A stretch of 64,000 nucleotides of DNA, from contig NZ_CP119106.1 of the NCBI RefSeq assembly GCF_029643425.1, forward strand, positions 2,418,001 to 2,482,000, written 5' to 3'. Shown piece by piece: positions 44,447 through 53,750 of the stretch. The position numbers were made by a program, and so were the translations under genes. Under the pieces are notes generated by a model, which saw only the letters and a program-made list of their open reading frames with translations, had not been told where the DNA came from and did no database searches. Position 1 is the first letter of the stretch; every line of letters starts with the position of its first letter. This stretch comes from Isoptericola sp. AK164. GTDB taxonomy: Bacteria; Actinomycetota; Actinomycetes; Actinomycetales; Cellulomonadaceae.

Positions 44447-46126
44447 TCACACCGTGGCGAGCCCGGCCGGTTCGGGCTCCGCGTCGGCCTCCGAGGCCGG
44501 CTCAGCCCCGGACGGGTCGCCGCCGCGGGTCGACCCGAGCCAGTCCGCGAGGCCGCACACCGCCTCGGTGCAGCTGCCGCACCCGGTGGTCGCGCGGGTG
44601 GCGGCGGCGATGTCGTCCGCGCTCCGGGCGCCGTCGTCCCAGCACGCCGTGATGTCGTGCTTGGAGACGCCGTTGCAGCGGCACACCATCGCATCGTCGG
44701 GCATGTGCTCCGGCGAGGTGGCGGGCTCCGCGCTCGGCATCACCGGTGTCAGGAGCAGGAACGCCGGGTCCACGGGAACCGGGGTGCGACGCGTGTAGGC
44801 CGCGGTCAGGTCGGCCGCGACCCGGGCGTCACCCACGCAGGTCGCGCCCACCAGCAGCCCTTCGGCCACGACGGCCTCGACGAACCGCCCGCCGGCGGGG
44901 TCCGCGAGCCGGACGGCCCGCTCCCCGGGGCGCGTCGCGCGGCCCGTGCCAGCCGCGCCCATCGAGACCACGCTCAGCGGGCCGGCCTTGACCTTCACGA
45001 CGTCGGTGCCCCGGGTGTCGACGCCCTCGTCGGTGGCCGCCCGCGTGGCGAGCAGCGTGCCGAGCCGCACCGCCATCGAGGGCCGCTCCCCCTCGTGGGG
45101 GAAGCGCAGGTGCTCGCGCGGCCGGTCCACCGCCCGCCGGGAGGCGTCCTCGCGGGCCGCCACGAGGGAGGCCAGGTGGTCGGCGAGACGACGCGCGTGG
45201 TCCCAGCCCTCAGCGACCAGACCCCGCGACCCCTGCGGCGGCTGGGCGCAGTCGCCGATCGCGAAGACGCGCCGGTCGGCCGGGCTGGCCAGGTCGTGCC
45301 CGACGACGACACCCCGGTCGGTGGGCAGACCGGCGTCGGCCGCGATCCCGGTCTCCGGCACGGTGCCGGTGGTCAGCACGACGAGCCCGGCGGCCAGCAC
45401 CTCCCCGTCACCCCCGTCGCCGGTGTCGACGCGCACGCCGACCGCGCGGCCGCCGGCGACCAGTACCTCGCTGGGCCGCACCCCGGAGCGGACCGTCACG
45501 CCGTGCGACTCGAGTCCCGCGGCCAGCACCGCGCCGGCCTCGGTGTCGAGCTGGCGGTTCATCGGCGCCGTCCCGGTGTCCACCAACGTGACCGCGAGCC
45601 CGCGGGCGGCCAGCCCGTAGGCGGACTCCACCCCGAGCACGCCGCCGCCGACGACGACCGCGCGCGAGCTGTTGACGCTGCCCGCCACGATGTCCCGGGC
45701 GTCGTCGAGGGTGCGCAGGGCGTGCACCCCGCCCGGCAGGTACGGGGCGCCGTCGTCGTCCCGCAGACCCGGCAGCGGCAGGATGCGGGCTCGCGACCCG
45801 GTGGCCAGCACGAGGTGGTCGTACGGGTGCACGGCGCCCGCGTCGTCGGTGACGGTCCGACGGACGCGGTCGACCGACGACGCCACGACGCCGCGCAGCA
45901 CCGTGACGTGGTCGCCGCCGACCTCGGGCATGGAGATCGCCGCGACGTCGGTGCGGCCCGCGACGACGTCGCTGAGCAGCACCCGGTTGTACGGCTCGTA
46001 CGGCTCGGCGCCGAGCACCGTGATGTCGAAGGCGCCCGCGCTGCGGCGCACCAGCTCGTCGACCAACCGGGAACCGACCATGCCGTTCCCGACGACGACG
46101 ATCTTCGTCGGCACGTGGAGCGTCAT
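44447..46126 (-). CDS. nasB: FAD/NAD(P)-dependent electron-transfer subunit of assimilatory nitrate reductase
   Basis: The 559-residue protein resembles the N-terminal half of NirB: FAD motif KIVVVGNGMVGSRLVDEL (residues 8-25), NAD motif VVVGGGVLGVESAYGLAARG near 150, and a C-terminal BFD-like [2Fe-2S] domain with MVCRCNGVSKHDI and TGCGSCTEAVC. It lacks the siroheme domain, so it should pass electrons from NAD(P)H to the nitrate reductase encoded just upstream. AGGAGGTG lies 5 nt before the ATG, and the start overlaps the nasC stop by ATGA. The last 30 residues are acidic and disordered. Confidence 0.88.
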   Translation of the reverse strand: MTLHVPTKIVVVGNGMVGSRLVDELVRRSAGAFDITVLGAEPYEPYNRVLLSDVVAGRTDVAAISMPEVGGDHVTVLRGVVASSVDRVRRTVTDDAGAVHPYDHLVLATGSRARILPLPGLRDDDGAPYLPGGVHALRTLDDARDIVAGSVNSSRAVVVGGGVLGVESAYGLAARGLAVTLVDTGTAPMNRQLDTEAGAVLAAGLESHGVTVRSGVRPSEVLVAGGRAVGVRVDTGDGGDGEVLAAGLVVLTTGTVPETGIAADAGLPTDRGVVVGHDLASPADRRVFAIGDCAQPPQGSRGLVAEGWDHARRLADHLASLVAAREDASRRAVDRPREHLRFPHEGERPSMAVRLGTLLATRAATDEGVDTRGTDVVKVKAGPLSVVSMGAAGTGRATRPGERAVRLADPAGGRFVEAVVAEGLLVGATCVGDARVAADLTAAYTRRTPVPVDPAFLLLTPVMPSAEPATSPEHMPDDAMVCRCNGVSKHDITACWDDGARSADDIAAATRATTGCGSCTEAVCGLADWLGSTRGGDPSGAEPASEADAEPEPAGLATV

Positions 46127-48420
46127 ACCGGCACCTCCTGGGTGTCGTGGTCGTCCTGCGTGGACGCGGTGGTGGGCCCGGAAGGGCTCACCTGGACCGC
46201 GCACACCTTGAACTCGGGCATGGAGCTGATCGGGTCGACGGCGTCGCTGGTGATCCGGTTGACGCCGCCGAGGCCGCCCCAGTGGAACGGCATGAACACG
46301 ACCTCGGGCCGCACGGCGTCGGTCCAGCGGGCGACCGCCTCGACCACGCCGCGGGTCGAGGTCAGCCGGACCCGGTCGCCGTCGGCGACACCGACGCGCA
46401 GGCCGAGCTGCGGGTGCAGCTCGACGTACGGCTCGGGGACCAGCCGGTCGAGGTCGGGCACCCGGCGCGTCTGGGCGCCGGACTGGTAGTGCTGCAGGAC
46501 GCGGCCGGTGACCAGGTAGGTCGGGGCGTCGCCGCGCACGTCGTCGGCCGGGCCGCCGTGGTCGACCGGCACCATGCGGGCCCGACCGTCCGGGGTGCCG
46601 AAGGAGTCCAGGAACATCCGGGGCGTCCCGGGGTGCTCGCCGCCGGCCGGTGATCCGTCACGCCCGTCGCCCGAGGCGTCGGCGGGCGCGTCGGCCGGGG
46701 CCGGGGCCGGGGCCGGGCACGGCCAGTACAGCCCGGCGCCGCCGCCGTCCTCGTGAGCGTCCAGCCGGGCGTGCGAGAGCCCGGAGTAGTCGGCCGGTCC
46801 CCCGGCGGAGGCCCGCGCGAGCTCGTCGAAGACCTCGGCCGGGTCCGTACCGAAGTGCACGTCCGAGCCGAGCCGTCGGGCCAGCTCGGCCAGCAGCCAC
46901 AGCTCCGAGCGCGCCTGGCCCGGCGCGTCCACGGCCTGCCGTCGCCGGATGACGCGCCCCTCCAGGGACGTCATCGTGCCCTCCTCCTCGGCCCACTGCG
47001 TCACCGGGAGGACGACGTCGGCGATCCGGGCGGTCTCGGAGGGGACGAAGTCGCACACCACCAGCAGGTCCAACGCCTCCAGGCGCTCGCGGACGCGGTC
47101 GGCGTTCGGCGCCGAGACCAGCACGTTCGAGCCGTGCACGAACAGCGCCTGCGGCCCGCCCGGCGTGGCCAGGGAGTTCAGCAGCGCCACGGCCGGTTTG
47201 CCCGGCCCGGGGATGGTCTCCGGGTCTACGCCCCACACGGAGGCGACGTGGGCGCGCGCTGCCGGGTCGTCGATCTTGCGGTAGCCGGGCAGCTGGTCCG
47301 ACTTCTGCCCGTGCTCGCGTCCGCCCTGGCCGTTGCCCTGGCCCGTCAGGCAGCCGTAGCCGGAGCCCTCGCGGCCGACCAGGCCGAGCGCGAGAGCCAG
47401 GTTGATCGCCGCGGTCACCGTCGCGGTGCCCTGGGCGGACTGCTCCACCCCGCGGCCCGTCAGGACGTAGGCGCCGCGCCCGCCGCGCGCCGGGGAGGCG
47501 GCCGCGAGCCGCCGCGCCAGCCGACGCAGCTCCTCGGCGGGGACGCCGCAGACGGTCTCGGCGCGCTCCGGCCACCAGGCGGAGACGGACCGCACGACGT
47601 CGTCGTACCCGCTGGTCCGGTCGGCGAGGTAGCCGCTGTCGACGAGCTTCTCGGCGACGACGACGTGCAGCAGGGCCAGCAGCACCACCAGGTCGGTGCC
47701 CGGGACCGGCTGGACGTGCTCGCCCTGGCCGTCCTCGGCCAGCCGGGCCGTGGCGGACCGCCGCGGGTCGACGACGACGAGGCCGCCGGCGCCGCGGGCG
47801 CCGGCCAGGTGCTGCACGAACGGCGGCATGGTCTCGGCCGGGTTCGAGCCGAGCAGCAGGATCGCCTCGGCACCGCCGAGGTCCGTGAGCGGGAACGGCA
47901 GGCCGCGGTCGACGCCGAAGGCGCGGTTGCCCGCGGCCGCCGCGGACGACATGCAGAACCGGCCGTTGTAGTCGATGTTCGGCGTGCGCAGCACCGTGCG
48001 CGCGAACTTGCCGAGCGCGTAGGCCTTCTCGTTGGTGAGCCCGCCGCCGCCGAAGATCGCGACGCCCTCGGGTCCGTGCTCGGCCTGGATCGCGCGGACC
48101 CGGGCGGTGATCAGCTCGAGCGCCTCGTCCCAGGTCGCCGGGGCGAGCTCGCCGTCGGCGCCGCGCACGAGCGGGGTCGTGATCCGGTCCGGGACGTCCA
48201 GCACCGCGGCGGCGGTCCAGCCCTTCTGGCACAGCCGCCCCGCGTTGGTGGGGAAGTCGCGCGGGTTCACGGTCACGGGCAGGGGCTCACGCCCGCCGGG
48301 GGCCGGCGTCGACGACGCCGTTCCCTCGACGGGCGTGAGCTCCATGCCGCACTGCAGGGCGCAGTAGGGGCAGTGCGTCTTGTGCGGGCCCGTGGACGCC
48401 GGCACGATCGAGCTGCTCAT
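46123..48420 (-). CDS. nasC: Assimilatory nitrate reductase catalytic subunit (molybdopterin oxidoreductase)
   Basis: The 765-residue enzyme reduces nitrate to nitrite in the cytosol. The N-terminal [4Fe-4S] Cys set is C17, C20, C24 and C64 (HCPYCALQCG ... GRLCQKG). Mo-bis-MGD-binding segments include YNGRFCMSSAAAAGNRAFG, LLGSNPAETMPPFVQH and GQGNGQGGREHGQKSDQLPG. The C-terminal domain (about 640-745) has VTGRVLQHYQSGAQTRRVPD. No Tat signal, as expected for an assimilatory enzyme. A Pro/Ala-rich, Asp-rich linker near 590-620 is a local expansion. It overlaps narK and nasB by ATGA on both sides. Confidence 0.94.
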   Translation of the reverse strand: MSSSIVPASTGPHKTHCPYCALQCGMELTPVEGTASSTPAPGGREPLPVTVNPRDFPTNAGRLCQKGWTAAAVLDVPDRITTPLVRGADGELAPATWDEALELITARVRAIQAEHGPEGVAIFGGGGLTNEKAYALGKFARTVLRTPNIDYNGRFCMSSAAAAGNRAFGVDRGLPFPLTDLGGAEAILLLGSNPAETMPPFVQHLAGARGAGGLVVVDPRRSATARLAEDGQGEHVQPVPGTDLVVLLALLHVVVAEKLVDSGYLADRTSGYDDVVRSVSAWWPERAETVCGVPAEELRRLARRLAAASPARGGRGAYVLTGRGVEQSAQGTATVTAAINLALALGLVGREGSGYGCLTGQGNGQGGREHGQKSDQLPGYRKIDDPAARAHVASVWGVDPETIPGPGKPAVALLNSLATPGGPQALFVHGSNVLVSAPNADRVRERLEALDLLVVCDFVPSETARIADVVLPVTQWAEEEGTMTSLEGRVIRRRQAVDAPGQARSELWLLAELARRLGSDVHFGTDPAEVFDELARASAGGPADYSGLSHARLDAHEDGGGAGLYWPCPAPAPAPADAPADASGDGRDGSPAGGEHPGTPRMFLDSFGTPDGRARMVPVDHGGPADDVRGDAPTYLVTGRVLQHYQSGAQTRRVPDLDRLVPEPYVELHPQLGLRVGVADGDRVRLTSTRGVVEAVARWTDAVRPEVVFMPFHWGGLGGVNRITSDAVDPISSMPEFKVCAVQVSPSGPTTASTQDDHDTQEVPV

Positions 48421-49802
48421 ACCCGAGCAGCCCCCATCTCGCTGTTGCGGCGACCGTAGACGGCCCAGGTGAGCAGAGCCATGACCACGTAGACCCCGAT
48501 GATCGCCCACAGGGCCGGGACCAGCGAGCCGGTGGCGGTGTCGGACATCGCGAACCCGCGCGGGATGAGGAAGCCGCCGAAGGCACCGACGGCACCGGCG
48601 ATGCCGATGCAGCCTGCCGCGGCCTTCGCCGTCGCCGCACCGCCGCCGGCGACGTTCGCGATCCGGAAGGTGGCCGGGATCATGCGGTAGACCGATCCGT
48701 TGCCGACGCCGGTGGCGACGAACAGCAGCATGAACGATCCGAAGAACAGCCCGAAGGAGCCGGTGCCGAGCGCCTGGATGGCTCCGAAGGCGCCGACGAC
48801 CATCACCACGAAGCTCAGCACCGTGACCACGGCACCGCCGACGCGGTCGGCGATCCAGCCGCCGAGCGGACGGGTGACCGAACCGACCAGGGCGCCCATG
48901 AACGCCAGGGACAGGGTGACCTCGGGGAACTCCCTGTTCAGGAGCGTCGGGAAGGCCCCGGCGAACCCGACGAAGCTGCCGAACGTGCCGATGTAGATGA
49001 AGGAGATCAGCCAGGTGTGCTTCTCCCGCGCCGCGACGCCGAAGGACCGCGGGTCCGCCTTGGCCGTGGACAGGTTGTCCATGAAGCGCCAGGCCAGCAG
49101 CACGGCCAGCAGGATGAAGGGGATGAACACCCATCCGGCGCGGGGCAGCGAGACCCCGGCGGCGGTGACGATCACCAGCGGGACGACGAACTGCACGGCG
49201 GCGGTGCCGATGTTGCCGCCGGCGGCGTTCCAGCCGAGCGCGGCACCCTTCTCCTTCTCGGGGAAGAAGAACGAGATGTTCGCCATCGACGAGGCGAAGT
49301 TGCCGCCGCCGAAGCCTGCGAGCGCCGCGATGGCCAGCAGCACGCCGAACGAGGTCTCGGGCCGCTGGACGACCCACACCAGCGACAAGGTGGGGATCAG
49401 CAGCAGGGCCGCGGAGATCATCGTCCAGTTGCGCCCGCCGAAGACCGGCACGGCCAGCGTGTAGGGCACACGCAGCGAGGCGCCGACGAGGGCCGGCAGG
49501 CCCACGAGCCAGAACATCTGGTCGGTGGTCAGGGCGAACCCGGCGTCGGGGAGCTGCGGGACGACGATGGACCAGATCGCCCAGACGCAGAACCCGAGGA
49601 ACTCCGCGAAGATCGAGATCCACAGGTTGCGACGGGCGATGGTCCGGCCGCCGTTACGCCAGAAGACCGGGTCCTCGGGGTCCCAGTGGTCGATCCACCG
49701 TCCGGAGCGGTGGACCGGGCGCGCGGGCGCCTCGGCAGTGTCGGTGCCCGGGCCGGTGGGCACCGGCTCGGTCTCGGTGGTGCCACTCGTCGGAGCAACC
49801 AT
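48417..49802 (-). CDS. narK: Nitrate/nitrite MFS transporter
   Basis: The 461-residue transporter has about twelve membrane segments after a 60-residue cytosolic N-terminus. The nitrate signature GFGGGNFASSMANISFFFPE lies at residues 163-182, with GWNAAGGNIGTAA following. The second signature half is VGAFGGFLIPRGF. GGGAG 7 nt before the ATG at 49802 sets the start; a GTG nine codons earlier lacks a ribosome site. It is the first gene of the nitrate operon. Confidence 0.94.
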   Translation of the reverse strand: MVAPTSGTTETEPVPTGPGTDTAEAPARPVHRSGRWIDHWDPEDPVFWRNGGRTIARRNLWISIFAEFLGFCVWAIWSIVVPQLPDAGFALTTDQMFWLVGLPALVGASLRVPYTLAVPVFGGRNWTMISAALLLIPTLSLVWVVQRPETSFGVLLAIAALAGFGGGNFASSMANISFFFPEKEKGAALGWNAAGGNIGTAAVQFVVPLVIVTAAGVSLPRAGWVFIPFILLAVLLAWRFMDNLSTAKADPRSFGVAAREKHTWLISFIYIGTFGSFVGFAGAFPTLLNREFPEVTLSLAFMGALVGSVTRPLGGWIADRVGGAVVTVLSFVVMVVGAFGAIQALGTGSFGLFFGSFMLLFVATGVGNGSVYRMIPATFRIANVAGGGAATAKAAAGCIGIAGAVGAFGGFLIPRGFAMSDTATGSLVPALWAIIGVYVVMALLTWAVYGRRNSEMGAARV

Positions 49803-50160
49803 CGACGTTCTCCCATCCGTGGTCGTCACCCGGCGTCGCCGGGCGGGGGTCTCGATCCCCGGCGGGTGCCGGGTACCGGACCGGCTCAGCGTCGGGCCGG
49901 TACGACGACAGTAGGAAGCGGGTGTTTCACGTCACGGTCACGAGCCGTGAACTTCCCATGAGCCAAAACTCTCACCCGGATCATGGGGGCTGTGAGAAGT
50001 TCATCCAGCATCCGGACGACCGGCCGACGGCGGGTCGTCGCGAGTCACGAGGCACGGAGGGCCCGGGCGGACGAACCGTCCGAGCATCTCACACCCGACG
50101 GCGTCGTGCTGTGAGAACGGTGCTGCATCGCCGACACACGCCGTCCCTAGAGTGATCGGT
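49803..50160. other. Intergenic region between narK and moeA2 (divergent promoters)
   Basis: 358 bp without a credible gene. The narK side has a cluster of TCAC/GTGA words (49927-49950) that could hold nitrogen-regulator sites but does not match GlnR spacing cleanly. TGTGAGAA occurs at 49991 and 50110, and TCTCACA (50087-50093) faces TGTGAGA (50110-50116) across 16 bp. The last 13 bp hold the moeA2 promoter. Confidence 0.5.
50148..50160 (+). promoter_or_regulatory. Leaderless promoter of the moeA2-mobA-moaA-moaD operon
   Basis: TAGAGT, 7 nt, ATG; no ribosome site. Identical hexamer and spacing to the mod operon promoter at 30162, so the two molybdenum operons may share promoter type. Confidence 0.55.
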
Positions 50161-51474
50161 ATGACCAGCGGACCGCGCACCATCGCCGAGCACACCGCGG
50201 CGGCGCTCGCGCGCGTGCGGCCGGTGGCCGCCGCGTCCGTGCGGGTCGACGACCCCGCCGTGGTGGGCCTGGTCCTCGCCGCGGACGTCGTCGCCGCGGC
50301 GCCCGTACCGGCCTTCGACCATGCGGCGATGGACGGGTACGCGGTGCGGTCCGCCGACCTGCCCGACGACGGCTCGTCGGTGACGCTGGAGGTCCGGGGC
50401 GACCGGCGACCCGGTGTCCCCTCCCCCGCATCCGCCGCAGATGCTGTGGGCAGCGGCGGAGCAGCCGACGGCGGAGCGGTCCGGATCATGACCGGGGCGC
50501 CGTTACCGGCGGGGTGCGACGCCGTCGTCCCGGTCGAGCGGACCTCCACGAGCCGGTTCGTGGCCGGTGAGCCGACGACGGAGCGCACCGTGACCCTGTC
50601 CCGGCAGGCCCGCGACCACGTCCGTCGCGCGGGCACGGACCTGCGCCGTGGCGACCCGATCGCCCGCGCCGGGGACGTCGTCGGCCCGGGTCTGGTCGCC
50701 ACCGCGGCCGCCGCCGGGCTCGTCGAGCTGCCGGTGCGCCGTCGTCCCCGGGTCGCCGTGCTGTCCACGGGCTCCGAGCTCGCCCCGCTCGGGACCACCG
50801 AGGCCGGCACGATCGCCGACTCCAACTCCCTCATGCTCGCCGCGCTCGTGCGCGCCGCCGGCGCCGACGTCGTGCGCATCGGCGCGGTCCCGGACGACGC
50901 GGACGCCCTGCGCGCCGCCCTGGACCACGTTGTGGGCGTGAAATCTGCAGGTCCGGACCGCCACGATCCTGCAGATTTCATGCCCACAACGGGAGGGGTG
51001 GACCTGGTCGTCACCTCCGGCGGGGTGTCCGCCGGGGCGAGCGACGTCGTGCGCGAGCTGCTCGCCTCCGGATCGGCGGCCGACGTCGACGTCACCACCG
51101 TCGCCATGCGTCCCGGCAAGCCGCAGGCCCTGGCCTCCTGGCGCGGGGCTCCCTGGGTCGCCGTCCCCGGCAACCCCGTCAGCGCCTTCGTCTCGACCGC
51201 GCTGTACGCCCTGCCCGCGGTGCGACGCCTCGCCGGCCGTCCGGACCGACCCGCCACGGCCGTCCGCGCCGCCACCGGATGGTCCAGCCCGCCCGACAAG
51301 GAGCAGGTGGTCCCCGTGGTCACCCGGCCCGACGGCGTCACGCCGGCCGGTCGCGGCGGCCACCAGCTCTCCGCCCTCGCCCACGCCGACGCGCTCGTCG
51401 TCGTGCCCGCCGAGGTCGCCCACGTCGCCCCCGGCGACCGACTCCCCCACGTCCCGCTCCCGGAGGCTCGATGA
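50161..51474 (+). CDS. moeA: Molybdopterin molybdenumtransferase MoeA (copy 2) with palindrome-encoded insertion
   Basis: The 437-residue MoeA has DHAAMDGYAVRSADLP near 55, IMTGAPLPAGCDAVVPVE near 109, VLSTGSELAPLG near 200, LVVTSGGVSAGASDVV near 280 and VPGNPVSAFVSTALY near 337. Between DALRAALDH and VDLVVTSGG, about 21 residues (VVGVKSAGPDRHDPADFMP and flanking) are absent from MoeA copy 1 in this window and correspond exactly to an inverted-repeat DNA element. The frame is kept. The insert is at the edge of the MogA-like fold, before a core strand, where a loop could be tolerated. First gene of the second cofactor operon, coupled to mobA by ATGA. Confidence 0.93.
   Translation: MTSGPRTIAEHTAAALARVRPVAAASVRVDDPAVVGLVLAADVVAAAPVPAFDHAAMDGYAVRSADLPDDGSSVTLEVRGDRRPGVPSPASAADAVGSGGAADGGAVRIMTGAPLPAGCDAVVPVERTSTSRFVAGEPTTERTVTLSRQARDHVRRAGTDLRRGDPIARAGDVVGPGLVATAAAAGLVELPVRRRPRVAVLSTGSELAPLGTTEAGTIADSNSLMLAALVRAAGADVVRIGAVPDDADALRAALDHVVGVKSAGPDRHDPADFMPTTGGVDLVVTSGGVSAGASDVVRELLASGSAADVDVTTVAMRPGKPQALASWRGAPWVAVPGNPVSAFVSTALYALPAVRRLAGRPDRPATAVRAATGWSSPPDKEQVVPVVTRPDGVTPAGRGGHQLSALAHADALVVVPAEVAHVAPGDRLPHVPLPEAR
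50928..50991. repeat. Palindromic element inside moeA2 (copy A)
   Basis: The arms 50928-50951 and 50968-50991 are 24 nt each and complementary except for one position; the loop is 16 nt. The arms share their sequence (core GTGGGCGTGAAATCTGCAGG) with the intergenic copy at 53751-53808. In moeA2 it is read in frame without stops. Confidence 0.88.
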
Positions 51475-52352
51475 GGTACGACGCCGTCGTCCTCGCCGGC
51501 GGCCGCGCCACCCGGCTGGGCGGTGCCGCCAAGCCGGAGGTCGTCGTCGGCGGCACCCGCCTGCTCGACCACGTGCTGTCCGCGACGACCGGCGCCGACC
51601 GCACCGCCGTCGTCGGCCCGGCCGACCTGCGCTCGCTCACCGAGCGGGACGACGTCGTCGTGACCCTCGAGGACCCGCCCTTCGGCGGCCCGGTCGCCGG
51701 GCTGGCCGCCGGGCTGACGGCCCTGCAGCGGCCCGCCGCGCCCGAGTGGATCCTCCTGCTCGCCGTGGACGTGCCGGGGGCGGCGGCCGCCGTCGGCCCG
51801 CTGGTCGAGACCGCCGACGGGTTCACGAGCCTCGACGGCGTGCACCTGGAACACGCCGGGCGTGCCCAGTGGCTGACCGGCCTGTACCGCCGCGCGGCGC
51901 TGACCCGCGCGCTCGACGGACTCGACCCGCACGGGGCGTCCGTGCGCCGACTCGTGGCTCGTCTCGACCTCCTTCCGCTGCCCGACGAGACAGGGATGAG
52001 CGACGACGTCGATACCTGGGACGATGTGAACAGGCTCTCGGCGCGCCCGGCCCGGAGCCGCATCGAGGAGGAGACCCCCATGACCGACGACGTCCCCACC
52101 GTGCTCGCCAGCTGGGTGTCCGCCGTCGAGCGGGACCTGCAGCTGCCCGCCGACAGCATCGACGTCACGGAGGTGCTCGACCTCGCCCGCGACGCCGCCC
52201 ACCACGTCGCGCGGCCCGCCGCGCCGGTGACGACCTACCTCGTCGGCTACGCCCGCGGGCTCGCCGCCGCGGCGGGCAATGCCGCACCCGACGACGACAC
52301 CGCCGAACGCACCGCCCGCCTGGCCCTGGGCTGGCGGCCCGAGACGACCTGA
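51471..52352 (+). CDS. mobA: Molybdenum cofactor guanylyltransferase MobA fused to a DUF6457-like domain
   Basis: The 293-residue protein has an N-terminal MobA domain (1-190): AVVLAGGRATRLGGAAKPEV, the nucleotide loop, then LEDPPFGGPVAGLAAGL, LAVDVPGAAAAVGPLV and the DDVDTWDDVNRL end. MobA adds GMP to make MGD for nitrate reductase. Residues 204-293 (VLASWVSAVERDLQLPADSI and VTTYLVGYARGLAAAAGN) are a small helical domain common in actinobacteria, alone or fused to MobA. The second domain has its own ATG (52080) with a GAGGAGGAG ribosome site 6 nt upstream, in frame, so it may also be made separately. Confidence 0.9.
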   Translation: MRYDAVVLAGGRATRLGGAAKPEVVVGGTRLLDHVLSATTGADRTAVVGPADLRSLTERDDVVVTLEDPPFGGPVAGLAAGLTALQRPAAPEWILLLAVDVPGAAAAVGPLVETADGFTSLDGVHLEHAGRAQWLTGLYRRAALTRALDGLDPHGASVRRLVARLDLLPLPDETGMSDDVDTWDDVNRLSARPARSRIEEETPMTDDVPTVLASWVSAVERDLQLPADSIDVTEVLDLARDAAHHVARPAAPVTTYLVGYARGLAAAAGNAAPDDDTAERTARLALGWRPETT

Positions 52353-52360
52353 GGACTCCC

Positions 52361-53443
52361 ATGACGCTCGTCGACCTGGGCATCCCCCGCCTGCCGACCT
52401 CGTGGCGCGACGCGACGCTGCCCGCCGACCGGCCGGACACCCCGGGTCTGGTGGACACCTTCGGCCGGGTCGCCACCGACCTGCGCGTCTCGCTCACCGA
52501 CCGGTGCAACCTGCGCTGCACGTACTGCATGCCGGCCGAGGGACTGCCCTCCCTGGCGCGCGAGAAGGTGATGTCCCGCGACGAGATCGCCCGGCTGGTC
52601 GGCGTCGCCGTCCGGGACCTCGGCGTGCGCCAGGTCCGGTTCACCGGCGGCGAGCCGCTGCTGCGGGGCGACCTCGCCGAGATCGTCGCCGACGTCGCAG
52701 CCCTCGACCCGCGCCCGGAGATCAGCCTGACCACCAACGCGATCGGGCTCGACTCCCGCGCCGAAGGGCTGCGCGCCGCGGGAGTGGACCGCATCAACGT
52801 CTCCCTGGACACGCTCGACCCGGACACGTTCGCCCGCCTGGCCCGCCGCCCCTACCTGGAGCGCACGCTGGCCGGCATCGAAGCGGCGGCCCGCGTGTTC
52901 GACCTGGTCAAGATCAACGCGGTGCTGGTGCGCGGGGTGAACCTGGACCACGCCGCCGACCTGCTGTCCTGGTGCCTGGAGCGCGGCTTCGAGCTGCGGT
53001 TCATCGAGCAGATGCCCCTGGACGCCGACCATGCCTGGGACCGCACGGCGATGGTGACGGCCGCCGAGGTGCGCGGCCTGCTGGGCGAGCGCTTCGACCT
53101 CGGCCCCGACGCCGAGCCGCGCGACGGCGCCCCGGCCGAACGGTTCGTCGTCCGCTCCCGCGACACGGGCGAGCGGCTCGGACGGGTCGGCATCATCGCC
53201 TCGGTGACCGAGCCGTTCTGCGGCGACTGCCGCCGCACGCGCCTGACCGCCGAGGGCGGCATCCGCGACTGCCTGTTCGCGCACACCGAGACCGACCTGC
53301 TCGGTCCGCTGCGCGAGGGCGCCTCCGACGCGGTGCTGGCCGACCGGTGGCGGACCGCGATGTGGGGCAAGCGGGCCGGGCACGGGATGGACGACCCGTC
53401 GTTCGTCCAGCCGGACCGCACGATGAGCGCGATCGGGGGCTGA
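52361..53443 (+). CDS. moaA: GTP 3',8-cyclase (radical SAM)
   Basis: The 360-residue enzyme starts molybdopterin synthesis from GTP. The radical SAM cluster is in DRCNLRCTYCMPAEG (about 46-60), RFTGGEPLLRGDL follows, and the C-terminal GTP-binding cluster is in PFCGDCRRTRLTAEGGIRDC. The protein ends in Gly-Gly, as MoaA needs. The start is 8 bp after mobA. Confidence 0.96.
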   Translation: MTLVDLGIPRLPTSWRDATLPADRPDTPGLVDTFGRVATDLRVSLTDRCNLRCTYCMPAEGLPSLAREKVMSRDEIARLVGVAVRDLGVRQVRFTGGEPLLRGDLAEIVADVAALDPRPEISLTTNAIGLDSRAEGLRAAGVDRINVSLDTLDPDTFARLARRPYLERTLAGIEAAARVFDLVKINAVLVRGVNLDHAADLLSWCLERGFELRFIEQMPLDADHAWDRTAMVTAAEVRGLLGERFDLGPDAEPRDGAPAERFVVRSRDTGERLGRVGIIASVTEPFCGDCRRTRLTAEGGIRDCLFAHTETDLLGPLREGASDAVLADRWRTAMWGKRAGHGMDDPSFVQPDRTMSAIGG

Positions 53444-53444
53444 G

Positions 53445-53687
53445 GTGCTGGAGCTGCGCTACTTCGCGGCGGCCCGGGCGGCGTTGGGCCGTGCCGGGGA
53501 GACGACGACGGTGGACGACGGCGCGACGGTCGCCGACGTCGTCGGCCGGCTGAGCGCGGGGGCGCCCGAGGCGGCGCCGGTGCTGTCCCGCTGCTCGGTG
53601 CTGCTGGACGGCCGGAGGGCCGCGCCGGACGACGTCGTGCCCGACGGCGCCACGCTCGACGTGCTGCCGCCGTTCGCCGGCGGCTGA
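53445..53687 (+). CDS. moaD: Molybdopterin synthase sulfur carrier subunit
   Basis: The 80-residue beta-grasp protein begins LELRYFAAARAALGRA and ends with PPFAGG; the terminal Gly-Gly is thiocarboxylated to carry sulfur to MoaE. The GTG start is 1 nt after the moaA stop. Its MoaE partner is in the other cofactor operon, and no MoeB/MoeZ activating enzyme is in the window. Confidence 0.93.
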   Translation: MLELRYFAAARAALGRAGETTTVDDGATVADVVGRLSAGAPEAAPVLSRCSVLLDGRRAAPDDVVPDGATLDVLPPFAGG

Positions 53688-53750
53688 CTCCTGCGGCGCG
53701 CTGTCGCTCGCCTCACCACGCGAGCGAGCACCCCGAGCTCCGACCCCCGC

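Noticed and set aside
49927-49950. GlnR site before narK
   Set aside because: GTGA/TCAC words are dense, but no pair shows the 11-bp step of GlnR boxes, so I did not call it.
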